From contig LMVO01000001.1 of NCBI GenBank assembly GCA_002287215.1, positions 173,470 to 237,469 on the forward strand: a stretch of DNA of 64,000 nucleotides. Direction: 5' to 3'. Both the position numbers and the translations under genes were made by a program. The notes under the pieces were generated by a model, which was given only the letters and a program-made list of their open reading frames with translations, made no database searches and was not told the DNA's origin. The stretch is from Methanocorpusculum parvum (GTDB taxonomy: Archaea > Halobacteriota > Methanomicrobia > Methanomicrobiales > Methanocorpusculaceae). The first letter of the stretch is position 1, and the number at the start of each line of letters is the position of its first letter. This document shows, piece after piece, positions 43,726 to 52,422 of the stretch.

Positions 43726-46026
43726 ATGTCTCTGCATGAAAAAATCTCTGAAGAAGATGTCAAACTGCGCTATATTACTCCGGCAGTTGAAAAAGCAGGA
43801 TGGGATAAATTTACACAAATCCAGATGGAATACCCTTTTACTGACGGTATGGTTTTAGTGAAAGATGGTTTTGTTACGCGAGGAAAAAAGAAATCTGCGG
43901 ATTATCTGTTATCCTATAAGAAGAACCGGCCGCTTGCAATTATTGAGGCGAAACACAACTGGTTATCTCTCGGGGACGGGATGCAGCAGGGGCTTTCCTA
44001 TGCGGAATGTCTCGATGTGCCGTTTGTCTATTCGTCGAACGGTTCCGGATTTTTGGAGCATGACCGTTTAACCGGACTTGAAAAGGAGCTGTCGCTGGAT
44101 GCATTTCCGGGACCTGAAGTTTTATGGAGGAGATATGTTTTGGATAAAGATCTGAGTCCAGCCGAGGAGAAAGAGATCACTACTCCATATTATTATGAAC
44201 TTGGCGGCTCCATTCCAAGATATTATCAGAGAATTGCTATCAACAAGACGATCGATGCAGTTTCTACCGGCGTGTATCCCGGCGGGATCGATAAGAGGAT
44301 CCTGCTTGTTATGGCGACCGGGACCGGAAAGACGTTTACCGCGTTCCAGATCGTTCACCGGCTTCGTGAGTCGGGTCTCGCAAAGCGTATTTTGTATCTT
44401 GCTGATCGGAATGTTCTGATCGATCAGACGGTAAGGTCTGATTTTAAACCGTTTGATAAGGTGATGGTGAAAGTTTCGGGTAGGAAAATGGACAGTTCCT
44501 ATGAGGTATTTATGTCCCTTTATCAGCAGCAGATCGGGCCTGAGGGTGAGGATGATACGTATAAACAGTTCGCGCCGGAATTTTTTGATGTAGTTATTGT
44601 TGATGAATGTCATCGCGGAAGTGCGAGGGAAGATTCCAACTGGAGAAAGATTTTGGAGTATTTTTCCGGTGCGGTTCAGATCGGCATGACGGCAACACCG
44701 AAGGAAACCAAGGAAGTATCCAATATCGATTATTTTGGAGATCCCCTGTACATTTATTCACTGAAACAGGGAATCGAGGATGGATTCCTTGCTCCTTACC
44801 GTGTTTTACGAGTGCATTTGGATAAGGATCTGGATGGGTGGCGTCCGAATCAGGGCCAGCGGGATCTGTCTGGAAAGGAGATCCCGGATCAGATGTACAA
44901 TTCGCGTGATTTTGACCGGACGGTCGTTCTTGATGCAAGAACGATTAAAGTGGCAGATCGGATCACCAGGTATCTGAAAGATACCGACAGGTTTGACAAG
45001 ACGATCGTTTTCTGTGAGGATATCGATCATGCGGAAAGGATGCGTCAGGCCCTGTCCAATGCGAACGCGGATCTGGTTGCCGAGAATTACAAGTATGTGA
45101 TGCGGATCACCGGAGATAATCCTGAGGGGAAAGCCCAGCTGGAATATTTTATGGATGATGATTCCAAGTATCCTGCACTTGTGACGACGTCGGAGTTAAT
45201 GACAACCGGGGTCAACTGCAAGACCTGCAAACTGATCGTTATTGATAAGAATATCAATTCAATGACCGAGTTTAAGCAGATCATCGGGAGGGGGACACGT
45301 CTGTATCCAAAATACGGGAAGGAGTATTTTACGATCATGGATTTCCGGGATGCCAGCAGGTTGTTTGCTGATCCGACGTTTGACGGAGAGCCGTTTTCCA
45401 TTACCGAGGGAGATCATACGCCGAAAATCACTAAGACGTATCCTCCCGGTCCGCCGAGAGATAAGTACCGGGTGAACAATGTGGATGTTCAGATCGTTTC
45501 TGAACAGGTTCAGTATTACGGAGCAGATGGGCGTCTTACGACGGAGTCCTTTACGGATTTTACGAGAAAGACTGTGCAGAGCAAGTTTGCGACGCTTGAC
45601 GCGTTTTTGAAAACCTGGACTGCCCATGATAAGCGTGTGGTTATTTCTGAGGAGTTGGAGCTGGAGGGGGTATTTTTGGAGAAGCTGCGGGAGAAGGCGG
45701 GTCATCCTGAGATGGATGATTTTGATCTGATCTGTCACGTGGCGTTTGATGCAAAGCCTTTGACGAAGCGAGAGCGGGTGAAGAATGTGCAGAAGAAGGG
45801 TGTTTTGAATAAATATTCCGGTTCGGCAAGGAGGGTCCTGGATATTCTGCTTGAGAAGTATATGAGTGAGGGTGATGTGGATATCGGTGATCTTCGGGTT
45901 TTGAGTCTGGCTGAGTTTATGCCCCTTGGGACTCCGCCCCAGATCGCACGGATGTTTGGCGGCCGGGATAAATTTGTGTCGGCTTTATTTGAATTGAAGT
46001 CAGAGTTGTACGCAGCAGAGGGATAG
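43726..46026 (+). CDS. hsdR: Type I restriction enzyme R subunit
   Basis: A 766-aa DEAD-helicase nuclease. The N-terminal PD-(D/E)xK nuclease part shows DYLLSYKKNRPLAIIEAKHN (about residues 55-74). The translocase has Walker A MATGTGKTF (about 196), VDECHRG (about 292), TATPKET and GRGTRLYPKYGKEYF (motif VI, about 525). Length matches the EcoEI/EcoAI-type short HsdR. The order R-M-S with 3-bp spacing and overlaps is one operon. It cuts DNA lacking the cognate methylation. Confidence 0.95.
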   Translation: MSLHEKISEEDVKLRYITPAVEKAGWDKFTQIQMEYPFTDGMVLVKDGFVTRGKKKSADYLLSYKKNRPLAIIEAKHNWLSLGDGMQQGLSYAECLDVPFVYSSNGSGFLEHDRLTGLEKELSLDAFPGPEVLWRRYVLDKDLSPAEEKEITTPYYYELGGSIPRYYQRIAINKTIDAVSTGVYPGGIDKRILLVMATGTGKTFTAFQIVHRLRESGLAKRILYLADRNVLIDQTVRSDFKPFDKVMVKVSGRKMDSSYEVFMSLYQQQIGPEGEDDTYKQFAPEFFDVVIVDECHRGSAREDSNWRKILEYFSGAVQIGMTATPKETKEVSNIDYFGDPLYIYSLKQGIEDGFLAPYRVLRVHLDKDLDGWRPNQGQRDLSGKEIPDQMYNSRDFDRTVVLDARTIKVADRITRYLKDTDRFDKTIVFCEDIDHAERMRQALSNANADLVAENYKYVMRITGDNPEGKAQLEYFMDDDSKYPALVTTSELMTTGVNCKTCKLIVIDKNINSMTEFKQIIGRGTRLYPKYGKEYFTIMDFRDASRLFADPTFDGEPFSITEGDHTPKITKTYPPGPPRDKYRVNNVDVQIVSEQVQYYGADGRLTTESFTDFTRKTVQSKFATLDAFLKTWTAHDKRVVISEELELEGVFLEKLREKAGHPEMDDFDLICHVAFDAKPLTKRERVKNVQKKGVLNKYSGSARRVLDILLEKYMSEGDVDIGDLRVLSLAEFMPLGTPPQIARMFGGRDKFVSALFELKSELYAAEG

Positions 46027-46029
46027 TTT

Positions 46030-47499
46030 TTGGCTTTAGGTACGTTTATTAAGGGTCTCCAGAATATTATGCGGAAGGATTCCGGGGTGGACGGGGATGC
46101 GCAGCGTCTTTCGCAGATCGCATGGATGTTGTTTTTGAAGGTGTATGATTCACGGGAAGAGGCATGGGAGTTTCTGGATCCGGCATACAAGTCGATCATT
46201 CCCGAACCATGCCGGTGGAGAAACTGGGCAGTTGATAAGAAGGACGGGAAGGCGATGACGGGAGATGATCTTCTTTTTTTCGTGAATACTGTATTGTTTC
46301 CCACTCTGAAAAAAATCGAGATCACGGAAAAAACGCCGATGAAGAAGGCGATCGTGAAGCTGGTGATGGAGGATATGTCCAATTATATGAAGGACGGGAC
46401 GCTTCTTCGCCAGGTGGTGAATGAGATCGACAGTGTCGATTTCGGGGATTATAAGGAGCAGCACGCGTTTAATGAGATCTATGAGGCTCTGTTGAAGAGT
46501 CTGCAGTCTGCGGGGAATGCGGGGGAGTTTTACACGCCGCGTGCGGTTACGGATTTTATTATTCAGATGGTTTCTCCAAGACTTGGTGAGAAGGTTGCCG
46601 ATTTTGCCTGCGGGACGGGGGGTTTTCTTGTTTCGAGTATAAAGGCTCTTGAGCCGCAGGTGAAGACGGTCGGTGACCGGGAAAAGCTTCAGTCGTCGAT
46701 TTACGGGTGTGAGTGGAAGGCTCTGCCTCATCTTTTGTGCGTGACGAATCTTCTTTTGCACGGGCTGGATGAGCCGAATATTCTGCACGGTGATTCTTTG
46801 TCGAAGAACGTGCGTGAGTACGGGGATGAGGACAAGTTTGATGTTATCGTGATGAATCCTCCGTATGGTGGGAGTACAGCGTCGAGTGTTCTTGGTAATT
46901 TCCCGGCGGATATGCAGACTGCAGAAACTGCTGATTTGTTTATGGTGCTGATTTTGTATCGGCTGAAAGAGATGGGGCGTGTGGGAGTTGTGCTTTCTGA
47001 CGGGTTTATGTTTGGGACTGAGGGGGCTGAGTATACTATTAAGGAGAAGTTGTTTGCGGAGTGTAATGTGCATACGATTATCCGGCTTCCTCACAGTGTG
47101 TTTGCTCCGTATACGTCGATCACGACGAATCTTTTGTTTTTTGATAAGACGGGACCGACAAAGGAGACATGGTTCTACCGTCTGGATATGCCGGAGGGAT
47201 ACAAGAACTTCTCGAAGACCAAGCCGATGAAACTGGAACATTTTGCTCCGGCTGTTTCGTGGTGGGATGCCCGTGAAGAGATCATCGATACCGAGGGTTT
47301 CCCGAAGGCAAAGTGTTATCCAATAGAGGAGCTGAAGGCGGGGAAGTATAATCTGGATATGTGCGGGTTCCCGCATGAGGTTCAGGAGATTTTAGAGCCG
47401 ATGGAACTTTTAGCGAATTATCACGCGAAGAAGGCAGAGGCTGATGAGAGGATCACAAAGATTCTTTCTGAGATCGTTTCTGTGCTGGAGAAGAGATGA
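46030..47499 (+). CDS. hsdM: Type I restriction-modification methyltransferase subunit
   Basis: A 489-aa N6-adenine methyltransferase. The helical N-terminal HsdM domain is followed by NAGEFYTPRAVTDFI, the SAM motif VADFACGTGGFLV (about residue 190) and the catalytic VIVMNPPYGGS (NPPY, about 275). The start is TTG at 46030, three bases after hsdR; no ATG fits. It overlaps hsdS by ATGA. All key residues are present, so methylation is expected to be active. Confidence 0.95.
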   Translation: MALGTFIKGLQNIMRKDSGVDGDAQRLSQIAWMLFLKVYDSREEAWEFLDPAYKSIIPEPCRWRNWAVDKKDGKAMTGDDLLFFVNTVLFPTLKKIEITEKTPMKKAIVKLVMEDMSNYMKDGTLLRQVVNEIDSVDFGDYKEQHAFNEIYEALLKSLQSAGNAGEFYTPRAVTDFIIQMVSPRLGEKVADFACGTGGFLVSSIKALEPQVKTVGDREKLQSSIYGCEWKALPHLLCVTNLLLHGLDEPNILHGDSLSKNVREYGDEDKFDVIVMNPPYGGSTASSVLGNFPADMQTAETADLFMVLILYRLKEMGRVGVVLSDGFMFGTEGAEYTIKEKLFAECNVHTIIRLPHSVFAPYTSITTNLLFFDKTGPTKETWFYRLDMPEGYKNFSKTKPMKLEHFAPAVSWWDAREEIIDTEGFPKAKCYPIEELKAGKYNLDMCGFPHEVQEILEPMELLANYHAKKAEADERITKILSEIVSVLEKR

Positions 47500-48968
47500 A
47501 GGCATCTGAGCTGAAGGCTTCCATTCTCCAGCTGGCGGTTTCGGGAAAACTTGTTGCCCAAGATCCAAACGATGAGCCGGCGAGCGTTCTGCTGAAACGG
47601 ATCAAGAAGGAGCGGGAGACTTTGCTCAAGGCGGGAAAAATCAAGAAGGGTAAGCCACTTGCAGAAATCTCCGAGGATGAGATTCCATTCTTAATTCCTG
47701 ATAGTTGGGAGTGGGTAAGAATTGGTGAAATTTCCAATTATGGAAATAATGTGTCTTTAGACGCTTCAAAAATCATAGATTCTGACTGGATTTTAGAACT
47801 GGAAGATGTTGAGAAAGAAACAGGCAAAGTTCTTGAAATAATTACCAAATCTCAGCGTAATTCATTAAGTACAAAGCATCGTTTTGATGTTGGGGACGTT
47901 CTGTACAGTAAATTACGTCCATATTTAAATAAAGTTGTAGTTCCTGAGCAAAAAGGATATTGTACTTCAGAGATTCTTGTTTTAAACTTCGGAAAATATG
48001 TCTATCCAAGATATGTGCAAGCATTTCTGATGTCTCCATATTTTGTGGGGTATGCAAACGAATGCTCTTCTGGCATGAATTTGCCAAGACTGGGAACCGA
48101 AGATGGGAGAAACGCAGTGTTTGCTCTCCCCCCCCTTTCAGAACAACACCGTATTGTCGCAAGAATAGAGGAACTCATGCCCCTCATTGAGGCTTACGGC
48201 AGAGAAGAGCAGAAACTTTCCGCACTTGAGGCGGGGTTTCCGGATGCTCTGCGTCAGTCGATCCTCCAGTATGCTGTCGAAGGGAAACTTGTTTCGCAAA
48301 AAGCCGAGGATGGCACGGCGGCTGAGCTTCTTGCACAGATCAGAAAAGAGCGGGATGCTTTGGTCAAGGAGGGAAAGATCAAAAAGGGTACGCCTCTTTC
48401 ACCGGTGAGCGAGGAAGAGAAGCCGTTTGAGATTCCGGCAAGCTGGGAGTGGGTGAGGTTGGGTTCAATCATAGAACTTAATCCCCGGAATAAACTAGAT
48501 GACGACCTTGACGTATCTTTCATACCTATGACGCTTATTGATGATGGATATTCCAATCATCATTCGTCTGAGTCTAGGAAATGGAAAGAAGTGAAATCCG
48601 GGTTCACACATTTTCGTGAGGGAGATCTTTGTCTTGCGAAAATCACTCCATGCTTTCAAAATAAAAAATCAGCAATATTTGCTAATTTAATTAATGGTTA
48701 TGGGGCTGGAACTACTGAGTTACATATTCTTCGATCATTTTCTTCAGGAATAAATTTACAATATGTTTTGTGGTATGTGAAATGCCCATTTTTCATATAC
48801 AAGGGGATGGAAACCTTTACTGGAACTGCAGGACAAGAACGTGTTAGTGCCGATGTAGTAGCCAATCAACCCTTCCCTCTCCCGCCTCTCGCCGAGCAGC
48901 ATCGCATCGTCGAGCGGATTGAAGAGCTGAAGGGGCTTTGCGACCGGATTCCTAAAAAAGTGAAATGA
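47496..48968 (+). CDS. hsdS: Type I restriction-modification specificity subunit
   Basis: A 490-aa protein with two target-recognition domains and a clear internal duplication. ILQLAVSGKLVAQ ... IPDSWEWVRIGEI is repeated as ILQYAVEGKLVSQ ... IPASWEWVRLGSI, and PPLSEQHRIVARIEEL as PPLAEQHRIVERIEEL. The two variable regions between them read the two halves of a bipartite target. The TRD regions are more AT-rich than the repeats, a usual sign of TRD exchange. Confidence 0.95.
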   Translation: MKASELKASILQLAVSGKLVAQDPNDEPASVLLKRIKKERETLLKAGKIKKGKPLAEISEDEIPFLIPDSWEWVRIGEISNYGNNVSLDASKIIDSDWILELEDVEKETGKVLEIITKSQRNSLSTKHRFDVGDVLYSKLRPYLNKVVVPEQKGYCTSEILVLNFGKYVYPRYVQAFLMSPYFVGYANECSSGMNLPRLGTEDGRNAVFALPPLSEQHRIVARIEELMPLIEAYGREEQKLSALEAGFPDALRQSILQYAVEGKLVSQKAEDGTAAELLAQIRKERDALVKEGKIKKGTPLSPVSEEEKPFEIPASWEWVRLGSIIELNPRNKLDDDLDVSFIPMTLIDDGYSNHHSSESRKWKEVKSGFTHFREGDLCLAKITPCFQNKKSAIFANLINGYGAGTTELHILRSFSSGINLQYVLWYVKCPFFIYKGMETFTGTAGQERVSADVVANQPFPLPPLAEQHRIVERIEELKGLCDRIPKKVK

Positions 48969-50053
48969 CAGAAAAGAAATTGCTGGAAGAAAGGGCGAAG
49001 TGGGTTAAACTTTTTTTTCGACTAAATTTTGAATCAGAAAACAATCTTCAACGACAGAAAGACGGAGAAAATCGCAGAATGGCTCGTCTTTCTAATAAAT
49101 TGGGGTTTCTTTATAAATACAGACCTCCCTCCGGAATTCAGAAACTTATTGAGAGTTTGAAAGAGGGAACTGATCCAACCATTAAACTCAGTCAACCAAA
49201 TGAATTTCATGAGTTTAATGACCATTTTGATACCTATATTGCTCCAGTATATCGCAATCTACCCGTGTTGAGAAAGGACATGGCAACACGGTTGGCCGCT
49301 CTTTCCTACCAATCAGGTTATCTGTCAATAGCAGATTGTGAAGAATGCAGACAAAAGTGTTTGGCAACATTATCTATCATTGATTTTGAAGAATGGCTTA
49401 CAGCATTAGCAAAAATTAACATAGAATATCAGCCTGGAGTAACGGAGACAGTATCTCAGATTGTCAAGTTCGATATGCAAAAGTTTTCTGCTAAGCATAC
49501 TGAGTATTGGAAATGCCAGATAAAACAATTGGGTATATCATGTTTTTGCGAAAAAAATGATATAAACTATATGTGGGAAAAATATTCAGAGAATCATACC
49601 GGGTTTTGTTTAGCGTATGATGTATCGGTATTTGATAATATACCTCATACCCCTACGAGAAAAATTTGTGGGATGATGCCAGTTCGGTATATGGCTGAGA
49701 CCCCTGACCTAATTGAGCTTGAGACGAAATTCTCCAGTAGTCATTTTGATAAAAGCCAGACTTTAACTCCCTATGAAGATAGATCATTAGTCTGGAAAAC
49801 TGTTCTGACAAAGACTCCGTGCTGGGAAAGGGAAATGGAGTGGAGACTGGTATCATTATTTACTCAACTACAGGATGATAATGTTCCAAAAGATGAAGAT
49901 AGGTATGTTCATTTACACCCAAGTTGCATATATCTTGGTAAAGATTTTGACGAAGTAAAAGAACAGGAAATACGAAACCTCGCAGGAAGTAACATTCTTG
50001 TAAAAAGAATGCGGTTGTCTCAGAATGGATCTAAATTGATTGCCGGGGATTGA
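48965..50053 (+). CDS. DUF2971 domain protein linked to the hsd operon
   Basis: A 362-aa protein overlapping hsdS by ATGA. Family features include LGFLYKYRPP, KLSQPNEFHEFNDHFD, CFCEKNDINYMWEKYSENHTG (about residues 188-208) with GFCLAYD, and the late CIYLGKDFDE. DUF2971 proteins are frequent in defence islands but their activity is not established. Translational coupling suggests a function with, or a guard of, the type I system. Confidence 0.8.
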   Translation: MTEKKLLEERAKWVKLFFRLNFESENNLQRQKDGENRRMARLSNKLGFLYKYRPPSGIQKLIESLKEGTDPTIKLSQPNEFHEFNDHFDTYIAPVYRNLPVLRKDMATRLAALSYQSGYLSIADCEECRQKCLATLSIIDFEEWLTALAKINIEYQPGVTETVSQIVKFDMQKFSAKHTEYWKCQIKQLGISCFCEKNDINYMWEKYSENHTGFCLAYDVSVFDNIPHTPTRKICGMMPVRYMAETPDLIELETKFSSSHFDKSQTLTPYEDRSLVWKTVLTKTPCWEREMEWRLVSLFTQLQDDNVPKDEDRYVHLHPSCIYLGKDFDEVKEQEIRNLAGSNILVKRMRLSQNGSKLIAGD

Positions 50054-50191
50054 TGAACTGATAGCGATTTGCAACCGTCTCTCATCCATAACACCCTTTT
50101 TCAAAAAGTGTCTGTTCCCAGAATTCTTCCGGTCTTATGTCTGGAATGCCAAGAGTGAATTACGCATAATTACTGTTAGGCACAATCACCA

Positions 50192-50977
50192 TTATTGCTC
50201 TTTGAAAATATTGTAAGCGAATATCCCGTCTGAAGTCAGACGATACAAACTCTCTCTTCCCTCTTTCTTTTCCTCGACAAGATCCCAGCTTATGAGTTTT
50301 TTCATATCTCTTGTCTGGTTCACCTGATCATTTTTGCCCACACGTTCGGAAACGGATTTAATCACGTCGAGTTCCCGGAGAATCTCCTTGTTTCTCATCC
50401 ATGTATCATGTATCCGTGAAGTCGTTTTTCGCATATCATCTTTATCACTCACCCGAATCTTATTTTTACTTTCACCTCCAAGAATCCGGATAATTTTCAT
50501 GAGATCCGGATTCTCCTCAAGTTCTTTGAGTGACATTTTTGGGATTCTCAGTTCGATGAATGGATCCTCAATTCTTGTAATACACACCCTGCCGCCAAGC
50601 CAGATAGCCATAAGAAAAAGGCTCGTAGAAAATAGGGCCGTTCCTCCCGTGACATTAAACGAAAACTGTGCATCCTTGTGATCGTTACGGATCTTGAGAA
50701 TAGTCCCGCGAATGATATCCTGATCCAGTCTGGGGAGATGCACAAGGGAAAACTCCCTCCTTCCGTCGAGTTCAACCTGCTGCCTTACTCCCTCAATTGC
50801 CAGACGGATCTTAGGCTTTTCTTCTTTAAGGAAATCAGAATCAGCCTCATTATCATGAAATATGCTTTCTTCAACCAGCACGATGACATGGGTCGGCTTC
50901 AGTTCTTCTGCAGTTATTGAATATGTTTTATTGATACTTGCTCCGGCACTGATGAAGAGGATATGTTCATTTGACAT
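50192..50977 (-). CDS. CARF-like sensor with C-terminal winged helix (Csa3-like regulator)
   Basis: A 261-aa protein. The N-terminal Rossmann-like half begins HILFISAGASINKTYSI and contains FSFNVTGGTALFSTSLFLMA (about residues 103-122), the nucleotide-binding loop pattern of CARF domains that sense cyclic oligonucleotides. The C-terminal part (about 160-261) is helical with NQTRDMKKLISWDLVEE and GRESLYRLTSDG, a winged helix-turn-helix. It is divergent from the viperin gene and its own TATA box lies inside the shared operator, so it is the likely regulator of viperin. No CRISPR array or cas gene is in the window. Confidence 0.75.
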   Translation of the reverse strand: MSNEHILFISAGASINKTYSITAEELKPTHVIVLVEESIFHDNEADSDFLKEEKPKIRLAIEGVRQQVELDGRREFSLVHLPRLDQDIIRGTILKIRNDHKDAQFSFNVTGGTALFSTSLFLMAIWLGGRVCITRIEDPFIELRIPKMSLKELEENPDLMKIIRILGGESKNKIRVSDKDDMRKTTSRIHDTWMRNKEILRELDVIKSVSERVGKNDQVNQTRDMKKLISWDLVEEKKEGRESLYRLTSDGIFAYNIFKEQ

Positions 50978-51008
50978 GATGGTAAGTTACATTCCGGACA
51001 TCATAATA

Positions 51009-51048
51009 GTTTCCAATATATAGAAACTGTTTCAAGTTTGCTATATGC
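51009..51048. promoter_or_regulatory. Shared operator and divergent promoters of the viperin module (copy 1)
   Basis: GTTTC (51009-51013), nine bases, then GAAAC-T-GTTTC (51023-51033). Eight bases on lies CTATATGC (51041-51048), a TATA-like box 24-31 bp before the viperin ATG, which fits a nearly leaderless transcript. Read on the minus strand, the nine-base spacer is TATATATTG, a TATA box about 40 bp upstream of the regulator start. The operator thus straddles the regulator's promoter and abuts that of viperin. The same architecture recurs at 52089. Confidence 0.75.
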
Positions 51049-51071
51049 ATACGTGTCGGCTACAATAATGT

Positions 51072-51947
51072 ATGACATCCGAATCAGTCATAAAATCCGT
51101 GAACTGGCACATCACCAACCGCTGCAATTATGCATGCAGTTTTTGTTTTGCTCAGAATCTTGGGAAACATGAAGTTTCATTTGAGGAGGGAAAAATACTC
51201 CTGAAAAAACTCAGCGATTCGGGTATTGAAAAAATCAATTTCGCAGGAGGAGAACCTCTTCTTCATCCAAGGCTTCCGGATTACTGTAAAGAGGCAAAGA
51301 ATCTTGGAATGACCGTTTCAGTTACGACAAATGGCTCTCATCTGAATCAAAATATGGTCTCGCAGCTTGCCGGGAGTGTGGACTGGATCGCTATCTCCGT
51401 TGATTCATGCCTTGATACGGTTGAGGCGGCAATGGGTCGTGGTAGAGGTGAGCATGTAACAAATGCCCTGAAGGCGGCGTTCCTCGTTCATGAAGCTGGC
51501 ATTCATCTGAAGGTGAACACAACGGTCACATCGCTTACCTGGCAGGAGAATATGCATCCTTTGATCCGGATGATGAAACCTGACCGCTGGAAAGTTATGC
51601 AGATGCTCGTGATCGACGGTGAAAACGATACATCTTCAATTGGTCTCTGTGTAAGCAGTGCACAGTTCCGGGAGTTTGCCGAACGTCACCGCTCTATCTG
51701 CCTTGGTTCGGGAGTGGGTCCTGTGTTTGAGTCGGTGGATGATATGGAGGGCTCATACTTCATGATCATGCCCAACGGGCAGGTGAAATCGGATGTGGGA
51801 AGAAAAATCACTTTGTATGAATTAGATGATATTCTCGAGCAAGGAGTTGATAAATTAGTTGATTCTGACAAATATCTGGATAGAGGGGGAATATATGATT
51901 GGAAGGGTTTACGTGGGGATGGTGGGGATAAAGAGGCATGTACCTGA
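51072..51947 (+). CDS. Prokaryotic viperin (radical SAM, ddhNTP synthase family)
   Basis: A 291-aa radical SAM protein with C18, C22 and C25 in NRCNYACSFCF. The rest follows viperin segment by segment: KINFAGGEPLLHP, TTNGSHL, WIAISVDS, KVNTTVTSLTWQENM and the signature RWKVMQMLVIDGEN (about residues 173-186), then SSAQFREFAERH and YFMIMPNGQ. Animal viperin and its bacterial and archaeal homologues convert a nucleoside triphosphate to a 3'-deoxy-3',4'-didehydro chain terminator that blocks viral transcription. There is no N-terminal membrane helix, as in other prokaryotic viperins. Which NTP is used here is not predictable. Confidence 0.92.
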   Translation: MTSESVIKSVNWHITNRCNYACSFCFAQNLGKHEVSFEEGKILLKKLSDSGIEKINFAGGEPLLHPRLPDYCKEAKNLGMTVSVTTNGSHLNQNMVSQLAGSVDWIAISVDSCLDTVEAAMGRGRGEHVTNALKAAFLVHEAGIHLKVNTTVTSLTWQENMHPLIRMMKPDRWKVMQMLVIDGENDTSSIGLCVSSAQFREFAERHRSICLGSGVGPVFESVDDMEGSYFMIMPNGQVKSDVGRKITLYELDDILEQGVDKLVDSDKYLDRGGIYDWKGLRGDGGDKEACT

Positions 51948-52088
51948 GAATTCAGATCAAAAATCATCTATGTTCTTTTTTTAACTAACATCAGTTTCAG
52001 GGAGGAGAAGATACTGTTATCTATTCTCTTAGGTATTCAAGAAGACCACATGGATGATGAATCGGAAAAAAGTTCATCTTGTAAAATG

Positions 52089-52128
52089 GTTTCAAATACC
52101 ACGAAACAGTTTCAAAATTGTTTTATCT
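52089..52128 (+). promoter_or_regulatory. Second copy of the viperin-module operator, with promoter
   Basis: GTTTC (52089-52093), nine bases, GAAAC-A-GTTTC (52103-52113), then TTTTATCT (52121-52128) eight bases further. Spacing of all three half-sites and of the TATA-like box is the same as at 51009-51048. The spacer here (AAATACCAC) is not TATA-like, so this copy should act in one direction only, towards the small gene at 52178. Confidence 0.7.
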
Positions 52129-52177
52129 CAACGTCCTTACCATCTTATTTTACCAACCGAATGGGGGTGAGAAATTC

Positions 52178-52303
52178 ATGTCTAAAGAACCAATGACCAA
52201 AGAAGCAGCATCCAGAATCCAGTCAAATTCGGACAAAACCGGAAAGAACTCTGATTTTAAAGAACGGGCACAAAGCTCCGCTGCAAAAAATTCCCCTAAG
52301 TAA
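52178..52303 (+). CDS. Small SMP-like (seed maturation protein domain) protein
   Basis: A 41-aa protein, MSKEPMTKEAASRIQSNSD at the start and FKERAQSSAAKNSPK at the end. This matches the short prokaryotic proteins with an SMP domain, whose function is unknown. ATG 52178 is chosen because GGGGTGAG lies 7 bp upstream; 20 further in-frame codons upstream cover the promoter. A terminator overlaps its stop codon. The shared operator places it under the viperin regulator. Confidence 0.75.
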   Translation: MSKEPMTKEAASRIQSNSDKTGKNSDFKERAQSSAAKNSPK

Positions 52304-52332
52304 ACTACTTAGGGAGAAATCCCCTTTTTTTT
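52294..52332 (+). terminator. Terminator of the SMP-like gene
   Basis: CCCTAAGTA-AAC-TACTTAGGG is a perfect 9-bp hairpin (52294-52314) that includes the stop codon, followed by a T8 run (52325-52332). This is a strong intrinsic-type terminator for a monocistronic transcript. Confidence 0.75.
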
Positions 52333-52422
52333 GACTACAAAACACTTGGAACTGGAGGAGAGTATAAAAGATAACATTTATGCATCCATAAACTAATTTG
52401 GAAATTGGACTTGTTTTAAAAA

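Noticed and set aside
51009..52113. GTTTC and GAAAC elements near a CARF-like gene as a CRISPR array
   Set aside because: CRISPR repeats often end in GAAAC, but only two isolated copies exist about 1.1 kb apart, with no spacers and no cas genes. Their fixed distance to TATA-like boxes fits operators.
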